Origin: Crocinitomicaceae bacterium
GTDB taxonomy: Bacteria > Bacteroidota > Bacteroidia > Flavobacteriales_D > Parvicellaceae
Direction of reading: 5' to 3'
DNA length: 42,545 bases
Assembly (NCBI GenBank): GCA_018663635.1
Contig: JABJPZ010000160.1
Coordinates: 1-42,545 of the forward strand
Of the stretch, positions 25,203-33,064 are shown piece after piece (within the stretch, counting starts at the first letter, position 1; every line of letters begins with the position of its first letter). Under the pieces are notes generated by a model. The model was not told the origin of the DNA and ran no database searches. It saw nothing but the letters and a program-made list of their open reading frames with translations. Both the position numbers and the translations under genes were made by a program.

Positions 25203-25880
25203 TCATTCACCCAATAAATCGGGGCGCCTTTCTTTGGTTCGTTCTAATGCTTTGTCCATGCGCCATTGCTCTATCGCTTTTTTATTTCCAGAAGCTAGAA
25301 TTTCGGGCACTTTTAGCCCTTTATAATCTGCGGGCCGTGTATAAACAGGAGGTGCTAGTACGTTATCTTGAAATGAGTCTGTTAGTGCAGATGTTTCATC
25401 ATTCAAAACCCCAGGGATTAATCGAATAATGCTGTCTGCTAAAACAGCTGCGGCTAATTCTCCTCCAGAAAGTACGTAATCTCCAATACTTACCTCCATG
25501 GTAATGTAATGATCTCTTACTCGTTGATCAACTCCCTTGTAATGACCGCAAAGAAGAATCAGATTGCCTTTCAAAGATAACTTATTCGCTAATTTTTGAT
25601 TTAAGGTAGCGCCATCAGGAGTCATGTAAATGATTTCGTCATATTCTCGCTGCGATTTCAAATGAGAAATACATTTGTCGATGGGTTGAATAGTCATGAC
25701 CATTCCGGCGCCACCTCCAAAAGCATAATCGTCAATACTTTTTTGTTTGTTTTCCGCAAAAATTCTCAAGTCATGTATATGAATTTCAACTATGTTTTTT
25801 TCTTGTGCCCTTTTAAGGATAGAATCATTAAATGGACTTTCAATTAATTTGGGTAACGCTGTTACTATATCGATACGCAT
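25203..25880 (-). CDS. trmD: tRNA (guanine-N1)-methyltransferase TrmD
   Basis: 225 residues. The N-terminus ([21 protein letters not shown]) and the deep trefoil-knot SAM site are intact: [13 protein letters not shown], then [16 protein letters not shown] and YTRPADYKG. It methylates N1 of G37 next to the anticodon in tRNAs that read CNN codons, among them the tRNA-Leu(GAG) encoded later in this window. The GGGAGMV loop around residue 55-61 is conserved. It is followed by rplS on the same strand. Confidence 0.97.
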   Translation of the reverse strand: MRIDIVTALPKLIESPFNDSILKRAQEKNIVEIHIHDLRIFAENKQKSIDDYAFGGGAGMVMTIQPIDKCISHLKSQREYDEIIYMTPDGATLNQKLANKLSLKGNLILLCGHYKGVDQRVRDHYITMEVSIGDYVLSGGELAAAVLADSIIRLIPGVLNDETSALTDSFQDNVLAPPVYTRPADYKGLKVPEILASGNKKAIEQWRMDKALERTKERRPDLLGE

Positions 25881-25950
25881 GGTGTAAAGATAGAACCCTT
25901 TAAATTAAAATTGATCACGAGCTTAATTTTCGACAAACAATAATATTTTA

Positions 25951-25980
25951 TCGATTAATATGTTCTATTTGTCGATTAAT
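25951..25980 (+). repeat. Direct repeat TCGATTAAT, 21 bp apart
   Basis: TCGATTAAT occurs at 25951-25959 and 25972-25980, start to start 21 bp, which places the copies on the same helical face. Paired direct repeats at about two helical turns are typical of dimeric regulators such as LytTR proteins. It lies about 70 bp upstream of the trmD start and 275 bp upstream of bioB. Significance is unproven. Confidence 0.3.
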
Positions 25981-26003
25981 TTTAGTAATTTAAGTCGTAC
26001 TAT

Positions 26004-26174
26004 ATGTTATTAAAGCTATATATATCTGATTCTGTTAGGAATGAAATGTTTCAGAGAATGATTGATGAAGAGCATTTAAAAACTCAAAAACAAAGTGTTT
26101 TTGGCCCGTTTTTTCTAAAAAAAGCGAATCGATTTAAGCCTAAATCAAGGTGTTGGATTCATCTTTGCTTATGA
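26004..26174 (+). CDS. Possible small protein of 56 residues upstream of bioB
   Basis: An ATG frame of 56 codons ending in TGA at 26172-26174. The product is basic (many Lys and Arg) with one predicted helix near SVRNEMFQRMIDEEHL and a C-terminal KKANRFKPKSRCW stretch. An in-frame stop lies 15 bp upstream of the ATG, so it is not the tail of a longer frame. No ribosome binding site is evident, but most genes here lack one. It may be a real small gene, a gene remnant or a chance frame; I recognise no family. Confidence 0.3.
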   Translation: MLLKLYISDSVRNEMFQRMIDEEHLKTQKQSVFGPFFLKKANRFKPKSRCWIHLCL

Positions 26175-26223
26175 TTTGTTTAAAAAAGGCGATCTATTAA
26201 AGTAGGTTTTCACGATGTCTGCT

Positions 26224-26231
26224 TATCTTTG
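26224..26231 (+). promoter_or_regulatory. Candidate -7 element of the biotin operon
   Basis: TATCTTTG matches TAnnTTTG perfectly and lies 22 bp upstream of the bioB TTG codon, so the leader would be about 15 bases. A clear TTG at the -33 position is missing; TTTT at about 26207 is the nearest T-run. Its position supports the TTG start chosen for bioB. Confidence 0.45.
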
Positions 26232-26253
26232 AACTCTCAAAAAATAGATTGAT

Positions 26254-27393
26254 TTGGAAAGGAATTGGAGTAAGAATGACATTATAGAGCTTTATAACAA
26301 GCCATTAGTAGAGCTACTTTATGAAGCGGCCACTGCGCATCGTAAATATCATGACCCTAGAGAAGTGCAGGTCAGTACTTTGTTATCTATAAAAACTGGA
26401 GGGTGTCCTGAAGATTGTGGTTATTGTCCGCAGGCTGCGAGATACCATACGGACATAGAAAAAAATGATCTGCTTTCTATTGATGAAGTAAAGAGTGCTG
26501 CAATCGAAGCTCAAAATTCTGGATCTTCGCGGTTATGCATGGGGGCAGCTTGGCGAAATGTTAAAGACGATGCTGAGTTTGATCAAGTATTGGAAATGGT
26601 CAGAACTGTTAATGATTTAGGGCTTGAAGTTTGTGCAACCTTAGGTATGGTTACTGAAAATCAAGCGTTAAGGCTCGCAAAAGCAGGTTTGTATGCTTAT
26701 AATCACAATTTGGATTCTTCAGAAGAATATTACAAAGAGGTTATTTCTACTAGAGGCTATCAAGATCGTTTGGATACATTGGATAATGCAAGAAAAGCAA
26801 ATTTAACCTTGTGTTCAGGTGGAATAATTGGAATGGGGGAGTCGGTAGAAGATCGTGCTGGAATGTTAGCGGCTTTGGCGGCTATTAGGCCTCACCCCGA
26901 ATCTGTTCCTGTCAATGCATTGGTTGCAGTTGAAGGGACGCCTCTGGAAGAACAGAAAAGTGTTAGTATTTGGGAAATGGTGCGTATGGTGGCGACTACT
27001 AGAATTGTCATGCCTACCACAACTGTTCGTCTTTCTGCAGGAAGAACGGATATGAGTCCTGAAGGACAGGCACTTTGTTTTATGGCGGGTGCAAGCTCAA
27101 TATTTGCGGGAGATAAATTGCTAACTACTCCAAATCCCGATTGTAAATCCGATCACGAATTATTTGATATTTTAGGGCTCATACCTCAAAAAGCATATAA
27201 GAAAGGAAGTAAGCCAGCGGTTGATGAGTCATATAAAGACAAGCCGGACTTGGAGGAAAAAATAAAGTGGAGTAGGCCTGGGCATAAAATAGAACGCAAC
27301 GAGGAAGCAAAGAAGAAGGCTAAATCGATTCGAAATGAAGATGGTTTTGAGCCTAGAAAGATTACTTCAGTTTCTTCTATTGATGATGCATGA
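26254..27393 (+). CDS. bioB: Biotin synthase BioB
   Basis: 379 residues from a TTG start; an in-frame TAG at 26245-26247 excludes anything longer, and MERNWSKNDIIELYNKPL aligns with the normal BioB N-terminus. It is a radical SAM enzyme: CPEDCGYCPQ holds the [4Fe-4S] ligands Cys51, Cys55 and Cys58. The [2Fe-2S] cluster residues are Cys95, Cys127, Cys187 and the Arg in TVRLSAGR. It inserts sulfur into dethiobiotin. After the catalytic barrel there is a charged C-terminal extension of about 55 residues (KKGSKPAVDE onward). It is the first gene of bioB-F-D-A; bioF starts inside its last codons. Confidence 0.96.
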   Translation: MERNWSKNDIIELYNKPLVELLYEAATAHRKYHDPREVQVSTLLSIKTGGCPEDCGYCPQAARYHTDIEKNDLLSIDEVKSAAIEAQNSGSSRLCMGAAWRNVKDDAEFDQVLEMVRTVNDLGLEVCATLGMVTENQALRLAKAGLYAYNHNLDSSEEYYKEVISTRGYQDRLDTLDNARKANLTLCSGGIIGMGESVEDRAGMLAALAAIRPHPESVPVNALVAVEGTPLEEQKSVSIWEMVRMVATTRIVMPTTTVRLSAGRTDMSPEGQALCFMAGASSIFAGDKLLTTPNPDCKSDHELFDILGLIPQKAYKKGSKPAVDESYKDKPDLEEKIKWSRPGHKIERNEEAKKKAKSIRNEDGFEPRKITSVSSIDDA

Positions 27394-28507
27394 TGATCTG
27401 CTGCAATCCAAACTAAATGGTCGAGTTGCTGACCTTAGTCTCAGGAAATTACAAACCTCAGAAGGGTTAATTGATTTTTGTTCTAACGACTATTTAGGTT
27501 TTTCGAAATCTCAAGAAATTTTACAACAAGTCTTATCTATGAATATTGCTGCTTCTGGGCGGTTGATAGGTTCTGGCGGCTCAAGACTAATTTGTGGTAA
27601 TAATGAGCTAATAGAGACCATAGAAGAGAATGTTGCTTCATTTGTTAATGCTTCGAGCGCTTTGCTTTTTAATTCCGGCTATAGTGCAAACATTGGGTTT
27701 TTCAGCTGTGTTCCTCAAAGAGGAGACGTCGTTTTTTACGATGAATTTGTTCACGCATCAATTAGAGACGGTATCAAGTTGGGGTTGTCGAAGTCATATT
27801 CATTTCAACACAATAATATTGCGGACTTAATAAGGCGTTATGAGCTCTTAGCTTGTGATCAGACTGTTTTTGTAGTGGTAGAATCTATTTATTCGATGGA
27901 TGGTGATATGCCTGATTTACTTGAAATCGCTCAATTTTGTAAGGAAAAAAACATCAGACTTGTTGTCGATGAGGCTCATAGTTTTGGTTGGCTCGGTGAA
28001 GGACGGGGCTTAGTGTCTAAATTGGGTTTGGAGGACATTACTTATGCGAGAATAATCACATTTGGTAAAGCGCTTGGCTGTCATGGTGCAGTTGTTGTTG
28101 GTGATGAGTTGTTGCGATCTTATTTAGTTAATTTTGCGAGGTCGTTTATATATACTACTGCACCATCAATAATGGATCAAAAGTGCGTTTATGTAGCATT
28201 AGAAAAGCTAGTGTCAATAGACTTTAAAAGTTTAAAAATCAACAGTTTAATTGATTTGTTTAAATCCTTAATTAAGGAAAGTGATTTGAATGTGATTCCC
28301 TCGAGAAACTTGATTCAATCGGTTCTTATTCCAACTAATAGACTAGCGTTAAGTACAGAGCAGAGGTTGCGAAAAAATGGTATATGGGCAAAAGCAATAT
28401 TGAGTCCGACGGTTCCGATTGGAAAGGAACGAATTAGAATCTGTCTACATGAGTTTAATACCGAAGATGAAGTGAAAAAATTAATAGATTGTTTAAGTAA
28501 TGTGTGA
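27386..28507 (+). CDS. bioF: 8-amino-7-oxononanoate synthase BioF
   Basis: 373 residues from ATG 27386 (27383 is an equally possible ATG); a longer frame from 27335 would add a non-family N-terminus lying within bioB. This is a PLP-dependent alpha-oxoamine synthase: FCSNDYLGF near the start, GSGGSRLICGN, the VDEAHSFGWLG loop (Asp195, His198) and the PLP lysine Lys228 in TFGKALG. It condenses pimeloyl-ACP (or -CoA) with alanine. It overlaps bioB by 8 bp and bioD by 8 bp, so translation is coupled along the operon. Confidence 0.95.
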   Translation: MHDDLLQSKLNGRVADLSLRKLQTSEGLIDFCSNDYLGFSKSQEILQQVLSMNIAASGRLIGSGGSRLICGNNELIETIEENVASFVNASSALLFNSGYSANIGFFSCVPQRGDVVFYDEFVHASIRDGIKLGLSKSYSFQHNNIADLIRRYELLACDQTVFVVVESIYSMDGDMPDLLEIAQFCKEKNIRLVVDEAHSFGWLGEGRGLVSKLGLEDITYARIITFGKALGCHGAVVVGDELLRSYLVNFARSFIYTTAPSIMDQKCVYVALEKLVSIDFKSLKINSLIDLFKSLIKESDLNVIPSRNLIQSVLIPTNRLALSTEQRLRKNGIWAKAILSPTVPIGKERIRICLHEFNTEDEVKKLIDCLSNV

Positions 28508-29135
28508 GAAAATATTCGTAACAGGAATAGATACTGAGGTTGGCAAAACAATTATTTCTGCAGTTTTAGTTGAAGCAATGGTAGCAGACTACTGGAAGCC
28601 GATTCAGGCAGGAGATCTAGATTATTCAGACACGATGAAGGTTCGTGACTTAGTTTCTAATGATACTTCGGTATTTTTTGAAGAAAATTATCGACTTAAA
28701 ACGCCCGCTTCTCCTCATCTTGCTGCTCGGCTGGATGATTTGTCGATTTCTATAGAGCAAATCAATGCGCCCAGAACCAGTAATAATTTGATTATTGAAG
28801 GGGCGGGAGGGTTAATGGTTCCAATAAATGATGAAGGAGATTTCATTCTGGATTTAGTGGAAAAAATGGCGACAAAAATCGTATTGGTTTCAAAAAATTA
28901 TTTGGGTAGTATTAACCATACTGTATCAGCTTTTGAAATGTTAAAATCTCGGGGGTTGAAAGTAGATTTGTTGGTTTTTTCAGGACACACCAATTTTGAA
29001 ACGGAGTCAATTATTGAGAAACATATCTTGCCAAAATCTGTATTGAAATTTCCATTTTTTGAGCAGCTGAACAGTAGGGTGATTAATGAGTTTTCATGTA
29101 ATAATAAAAAATTGATATTCAGTGGGTTTAGTTGA
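28500..29135 (+). CDS. bioD: Dethiobiotin synthetase BioD
   Basis: 211 residues. The P-loop is GIDTEVGKT (residues 9-17), followed by YWKPIQAGD (diaminopelargonate and carbamate site) and LIIEGAGGLMVPIN, all BioD signatures. It closes the ureido ring using CO2 and ATP. The start overlaps bioF by 8 bp and its end overlaps bioA by 14 bp. The C-terminal part after about residue 160 is less conserved but of normal length. Confidence 0.95.
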   Translation: MCEKIFVTGIDTEVGKTIISAVLVEAMVADYWKPIQAGDLDYSDTMKVRDLVSNDTSVFFEENYRLKTPASPHLAARLDDLSISIEQINAPRTSNNLIIEGAGGLMVPINDEGDFILDLVEKMATKIVLVSKNYLGSINHTVSAFEMLKSRGLKVDLLVFSGHTNFETESIIEKHILPKSVLKFPFFEQLNSRVINEFSCNNKKLIFSGFS

Positions 29136-30396
29136 TTTAGATAAACAATTCGTTTGGCATCCTTTTACACAAATGAAAGGAGCACTAATTACTCCGATAG
29201 TCAAAGGAGAAGGTGTCTATTTAATTGATGAGAAGGGCAATAAATTCATTGATGCGGTTTCTAGTTGGTGGGTAAAAATCCACGGACACAGTCATCCTTA
29301 TATTGCTGAAAAATTGATGCAGCAATACAATGAACTTGATCATGTTATATTCGCTGGAATCACACATCCAAAAGCGGTTGAATTAGCGGTAAGATTAGTG
29401 GATAAATTGCCAAGTAATATTGATAAAGTCTTTTATTCAGACAATGGTTCAACAGCGAATGAGATCGCTTTAAAACTTGCGCTTCAATACTGGCACAATC
29501 AAGGAGTCACAAAAACTACCTTAGTAGCATTTGAAGGGGCTTATCATGGAGACACCTTCGGTGGTATGAGTGTAAGTGCGCGATCTATGTTTTCAGAGCC
29601 TTTTAATCATCATTTATTTAAGACAGAATTTATTCCGACTCCTACGAATTCTAATATAGAATCAGTAGAAGAAAAACTTAGAGCAATTTTGATAAAAAAT
29701 GATGTAGCCGCTTTTATTTATGAGCCTTTGGTTCAGGGGGTTAGGGGTATGGCAATGCATAATAAATTGCATTTATCTAGACTTTTAGCTTTGGCGAAGG
29801 AATTTGGTGTTTTATGCATAGCGGATGAGGTCATGACGGGATTCGGTAGAACTGGAACCCTGTTTGCTTCTGATCAAGTAGAAGTTAAACCGGATATTGT
29901 TACGCTTTCCAAGGCACTTACAGCTGGTGTTATGCCCCTTGCAGTTACCGCTTGTTCTAATGCTATATACGAGGCATTTTACAGTGATGATAAGGAGAAA
30001 GCATTTCTGCACGGCCATTCTTTTACAGGAAATGCGTTAGCTTGTGCAGTTGCATGCGCTAACTTGGATCTCCTTGAATCAGAAGAAGTGTCCAAAAATT
30101 TGTCTGATTTAATATGTTGGCAAACTGAATTTCGAGAGTTAATTAGTAGCCATAAGGGTATAAAAGCGGCACGTCAGCAAGGTGCAATTCTGGCCTTAGA
30201 ATTGAATTCTTCTCAGCAATCAGGATATACCAATGAACTGGGAGCTAAAGCGTACGCTTATTTTTTGGATCGAGGAATCATTATGCGTCCATTGGGCAAC
30301 GTGCTTATCATAATGCCGCCGTATTGCATCACTAAAGAAGAGTTGCAATGCATTTACACAAATGTGGATTCTTTTCTAGAGGAACTGTTTCCTTAA
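29122..30396 (+). CDS. bioA: Adenosylmethionine-8-amino-7-oxononanoate aminotransferase BioA
   Basis: 424 residues from a GTG start that overlaps bioD by 14 bp; LVDLDKQFVWHPFTQM is the expected N-terminus. This is a class III aminotransferase with SSWWVKIHGH, AYHGDTFGGMS, the Asp235 of IADEVMTGFGRTG and the PLP lysine Lys264 in TLSKALTAG. It transfers the amino group of S-adenosylmethionine to make 7,8-diaminopelargonate. It is the last gene of the biotin operon; its TAA overlaps the stop of the convergent next gene within TTAA. Confidence 0.95.
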   Translation: MGLVDLDKQFVWHPFTQMKGALITPIVKGEGVYLIDEKGNKFIDAVSSWWVKIHGHSHPYIAEKLMQQYNELDHVIFAGITHPKAVELAVRLVDKLPSNIDKVFYSDNGSTANEIALKLALQYWHNQGVTKTTLVAFEGAYHGDTFGGMSVSARSMFSEPFNHHLFKTEFIPTPTNSNIESVEEKLRAILIKNDVAAFIYEPLVQGVRGMAMHNKLHLSRLLALAKEFGVLCIADEVMTGFGRTGTLFASDQVEVKPDIVTLSKALTAGVMPLAVTACSNAIYEAFYSDDKEKAFLHGHSFTGNALACAVACANLDLLESEEVSKNLSDLICWQTEFRELISSHKGIKAARQQGAILALELNSSQQSGYTNELGAKAYAYFLDRGIIMRPLGNVLIIMPPYCITKEELQCIYTNVDSFLEELFP

Positions 30397-31163
30397 TTGT
30401 GCAGATCATCATACAAATCCTTGTACTCATCTGAATAATCTTTTTGATAGTCCTCATTTTCACTGTAAAAATAAGGATGTCCAAAAGCGATGATTGTTTG
30501 AGCTTTTACGATATCTGTTTTTTTTGCATATTTCGCATATTGCATAAGTGCAAATCTTAAATTGTACTGCGTTTGCTCCGACATTTCTTCAAATTGAATA
30601 TTATCCGTTCCTATTTCGGCCATTGACTTCCAAGCAGATACGATCATTTTTCTGCCCTCGGATTTATTGCCAGAAAGAACTTCTAATACTGCTCTAGTAA
30701 GGGTAAGACCTTTGTCTTCAGGGCTAAAGCCGGACATCTTTTTTATTAAGCTTAGCCCTTTTTTATACCCTTTTTCTGTATCTACTGATATGTAATTTTC
30801 TACCTCCTCCGCAACTAAATACCTCAGCTCTTCAAAATAATCTATAGCGTCTTCCCAATAGGCGTTTGTTTTATCTTTTTTACGAAATTTTACAGCATAA
30901 CTTAACGCAGACTTATACGCTTTAGGATACATTGCACTGTATTTATTATCTAAAGACATTCTGTAGGATGCTTCAGAAAAATACAAATAGGGTAAAGGGT
31001 CTTTTTTTGTATTGTCATTTTGAATGTACTTATTCGCTTTTCTCAATACTTTCTCGTATTCCTCACTAACGAGCAATGACAACAAGTCTGAATATTCTTG
31101 ACTTGACGCTAAATTAGGTAGTAAAAACAACAGCATTACAGTAAAAAAAAATATTTTTTTCAT
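30393..31163 (-). CDS. Hypothetical exported helical (TPR-like) protein
   Basis: 256 residues. A signal peptide (MKKIFFFTVMLLFLLPNLASSQ) is followed by helical pairs resembling degenerate tetratricopeptide repeats (LVSEEYEKVLRKANKYI, PLPYLYFSEASYRM, KGLTLTRAVLEVLSG). The C-terminus is acidic and Tyr-rich (YSENEDYQKDYSDEYKDLY). No catalytic motif is visible. Its stop overlaps the bioA stop by 4 bp. Probably periplasmic scaffold-type protein; the family is not recognised. Confidence 0.75.
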   Translation of the reverse strand: MKKIFFFTVMLLFLLPNLASSQEYSDLLSLLVSEEYEKVLRKANKYIQNDNTKKDPLPYLYFSEASYRMSLDNKYSAMYPKAYKSALSYAVKFRKKDKTNAYWEDAIDYFEELRYLVAEEVENYISVDTEKGYKKGLSLIKKMSGFSPEDKGLTLTRAVLEVLSGNKSEGRKMIVSAWKSMAEIGTDNIQFEEMSEQTQYNLRFALMQYAKYAKKTDIVKAQTIIAFGHPYFYSENEDYQKDYSDEYKDLYDDLHN

Positions 31164-31235
31164 AACGAAAAATTTAATTCAAGCAAATAAAAACAAAATA
31201 CATGCCTAAAGTTATCAAATCTGAACTTATTGAAA

Positions 31236-31243
31236 TAGGTTTG
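31236..31243 (+). promoter_or_regulatory. Candidate -7 element (TAGGTTTG)
   Basis: A perfect TAnnTTTG match 58 bp upstream of the membrane protein gene at 31302, with no matching -33 TTG at the usual distance. Weak on its own. Confidence 0.3.
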
Positions 31244-31301
31244 TTGCAGGAAACTTAAAATAGGGCTGATTTAGTTCCGAATCATTCTAGTAAAAACATT
31301 C

Positions 31302-31901
31302 ATGAAAAAGGAAAAATACATTTCTGATAGAATTAGCTTTTTTGATCATGGCTCGAATACGACAATTGTTGTATCCACTGCAATCGATAGATGGAAAGAA
31401 TCGCTGCTTTTATTCTGGATTTTATGCTGGAGTGCATCTGGTTGTTATTTATTGTATGAGCTTTTAGCAGTAAATAATGAACAAGAAATGCAAATTGGGT
31501 TATTTATATTTATCTCTTTTTGGTTTTATTTTGAGTACCGTATTGTTCGTGTATTTTTATGGAGGAAATGGGGAATGGAGTTAATTAGCGTAGATGAAGC
31601 AGAATTATCCTACAAACGGGCAATTGGCAAGTATGGCAAATCAAGTAGGTATTATTTTGATCAGATGGAGCCGTTTGAAGTAAGAAAGCCCAGTGCCAAG
31701 TCTTTGTCCGTTAATATTGAAGATTCATTTTGGTTTCTAGGCGGTGAAAGAGTTCAGTTTAGCTACAAAAATAAGGTCATTTCTTTTGGCAGACAGTTAT
31801 CTTTTGAAGATGCTAATAAACTTGTTAAATTGATTCGTAAGCAAGAGATTTTGCATCAAAAAAGATTGGAGCAGACTACTTTGAAAAGCGAAAAGCAATA
31901 G
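31302..31901 (+). CDS. Two-TM membrane protein of unknown function, PH-like tail
   Basis: 199 residues. Two hydrophobic segments (about 35-56 and 65-84, ending in a WFYFEYRIVRVFLWR stretch) are followed by a soluble C-terminal domain of about 110 residues. Its strand pattern (MELISVDEAELSYKRA, RVQFSYKNKVISFGRQLS, then a helix) resembles bacterial PH-like domains. Both termini are predicted cytosolic. The 3' end overlaps that of the convergent CoA-transferase gene by 26 bp, an unusually large tail overlap. No known family is recognised. Confidence 0.65.
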   Translation: MKKEKYISDRISFFDHGSNTTIVVSTAIDRWKESLLLFWILCWSASGCYLLYELLAVNNEQEMQIGLFIFISFWFYFEYRIVRVFLWRKWGMELISVDEAELSYKRAIGKYGKSSRYYFDQMEPFEVRKPSAKSLSVNIEDSFWFLGGERVQFSYKNKVISFGRQLSFEDANKLVKLIRKQEILHQKRLEQTTLKSEKQ

Positions 31902-32952
31902 AACTCGGACGGATAGTGTTCGTTCCATTTAAATCTTCATGTATTAGCATATTTTGGGCAGTTTCTCCTGCAAAGACTTCTTTCATACCATGGATTGCTC
32001 CGGCTGGTATTTTAGCCTTCAACAAGCCTTTCAATATCTCATCCCTTTCCTTTCCTTGAAAAGACAATGCTAAAACTTCGTTCAAGGCTTTTCTATTTGC
32101 TATGCGGTTTTGATTAGATTGATACTTGCCGTCTTCTAGCTTTTTGTTGTTTAAAATTTTTATTAGGTTTTTGAATTGTTTGTCGTTGCCAATAGCAAGT
32201 ACAAGCCATTTCCCATCTTTACATTGGTAAGTTTCGCCGTATGGTGCGATATTAGGGTGTAATGATCCATTTCTTTTTCCCTCCAGCCCACTCATTAGCC
32301 AATTGGTGGCTTGATTAGCTAGCGAAGAAATGGCAGAGGCCTCCAAAGAAACTTCAATATAGCTTCCAAGATTTTCCTTTTCTAGCTTAAGAAGTGCAAT
32401 TAGCAATGCTTCTTTCATTTGATGACCAGCAATAACATCAATAAGCGCTACAGGCATTTTGGTAGGAGGAGAGTTCGGATGTCCATTCATGTGCATATAT
32501 CCTGTTTCAGCTTGCAAAACGGCATCAAATGCAGGTCTGCTCTTATCTGATTCAAACCCAAATAATTGACATTGAATAATGTTTTCTTTTAAGCTACGAA
32601 AGTAATCGTAAGTTAATCCAAGTTTTTCAGCGTCACCTAGCTTCAAGTTGGTGGTAATTATATCAGCGGATTTGACGTATTCATCAAGTTGGTATTTTTC
32701 TTTTGGATCTTTTAGGTCAAGGAAAACATGTGTTTTCCCATAATTAACAGCGGCGAAATAAGCAGAAATTTCGTTGCTTTGAGAAGCAATTTCATGAGAA
32801 TTTTTCCAGCTTCTAGTCACATCTCCGCCTGTTTTACTATTTTCTATTTTAATAACGTTTGCGCCCAATTCAGCAAAAAACATACCCACAGAAGGGCCAG
32901 CTAAAACACTTGAGAGCTCAATTATTGTAAGTCCTTTAAAAAAGTTGTCCAT
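31876..32952 (-). CDS. CaiB/BaiF family III CoA-transferase
   Basis: 358 residues. The opening MDNFFKGLTIIELSSVLAGPSVGMFFAELGA and VIKIEN are typical of the family, and the catalytic aspartate is Asp143 in AFDAVLQAETGYM. Family III enzymes move CoA between acyl groups or racemise alpha-methylacyl-CoA. At 358 residues it is nearer to racemase-like members than to the roughly 400-residue carnitine or formyl-CoA types, but the substrate cannot be assigned. It is divergent from the cotransporter gene, sharing a 112 bp intergenic region that contains a palindrome. Confidence 0.9.
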   Translation of the reverse strand: MDNFFKGLTIIELSSVLAGPSVGMFFAELGANVIKIENSKTGGDVTRSWKNSHEIASQSNEISAYFAAVNYGKTHVFLDLKDPKEKYQLDEYVKSADIITTNLKLGDAEKLGLTYDYFRSLKENIIQCQLFGFESDKSRPAFDAVLQAETGYMHMNGHPNSPPTKMPVALIDVIAGHQMKEALLIALLKLEKENLGSYIEVSLEASAISSLANQATNWLMSGLEGKRNGSLHPNIAPYGETYQCKDGKWLVLAIGNDKQFKNLIKILNNKKLEDGKYQSNQNRIANRKALNEVLALSFQGKERDEILKGLLKAKIPAGAIHGMKEVFAGETAQNMLIHEDLNGTNTIRPSSIAFRFSK

Positions 32953-32999
32953 TTAAGCAGTGTTACGATTACCTTTAGTTTATCAAACTAGCTTGTTTA

Positions 33000-33021
33000 T
33001 TTGTGAGCACAAACAAAAATA
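33000..33021. promoter_or_regulatory. Palindrome and minus-strand -7 element in the divergent CoA-transferase/cotransporter promoter
   Basis: TTTGTGAGCACAAA (33000-33013) is a 6+2+6 inverted repeat. Adjacent to it, 33014-33021 reads TATTTTTG on the minus strand, a perfect TAnnTTTG. The palindrome would cover the start point of transcription toward the CoA-transferase gene and lies 52 bp upstream of the cotransporter ATG, a plausible operator position for both. It does not match a full CRP site. Confidence 0.4.
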
Positions 33022-33064
33022 GAACCTTTTTGGCTGTTTTTCGTCTAAAGAAGTTGATTTTGTT

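Larger units (their letters stand above)
25881..26253. other. 373-bp intergenic region between divergent trmD and bioB
   Basis: The longest gene-poor stretch of the window. It holds a pair of TCGATTAAT direct repeats, a possible 56-codon small gene (26004-26174) and a perfect -7 element (26224-26231) for the biotin operon. I see no BirA-type operator (no GTTTAC-type inverted repeat), no riboswitch and no tRNA. Confidence 0.6.

Noticed and set aside
25881-26253. BirA operator or riboswitch before bioB
   Set aside because: No GTTTAC-type inverted repeat and no recognisable conserved RNA fold.
27335-27385. Longer BioF start within bioB
   Set aside because: Would overlap bioB by 59 bp and add residues not found in BioF; ATG at 27383 or 27386 fits the family.
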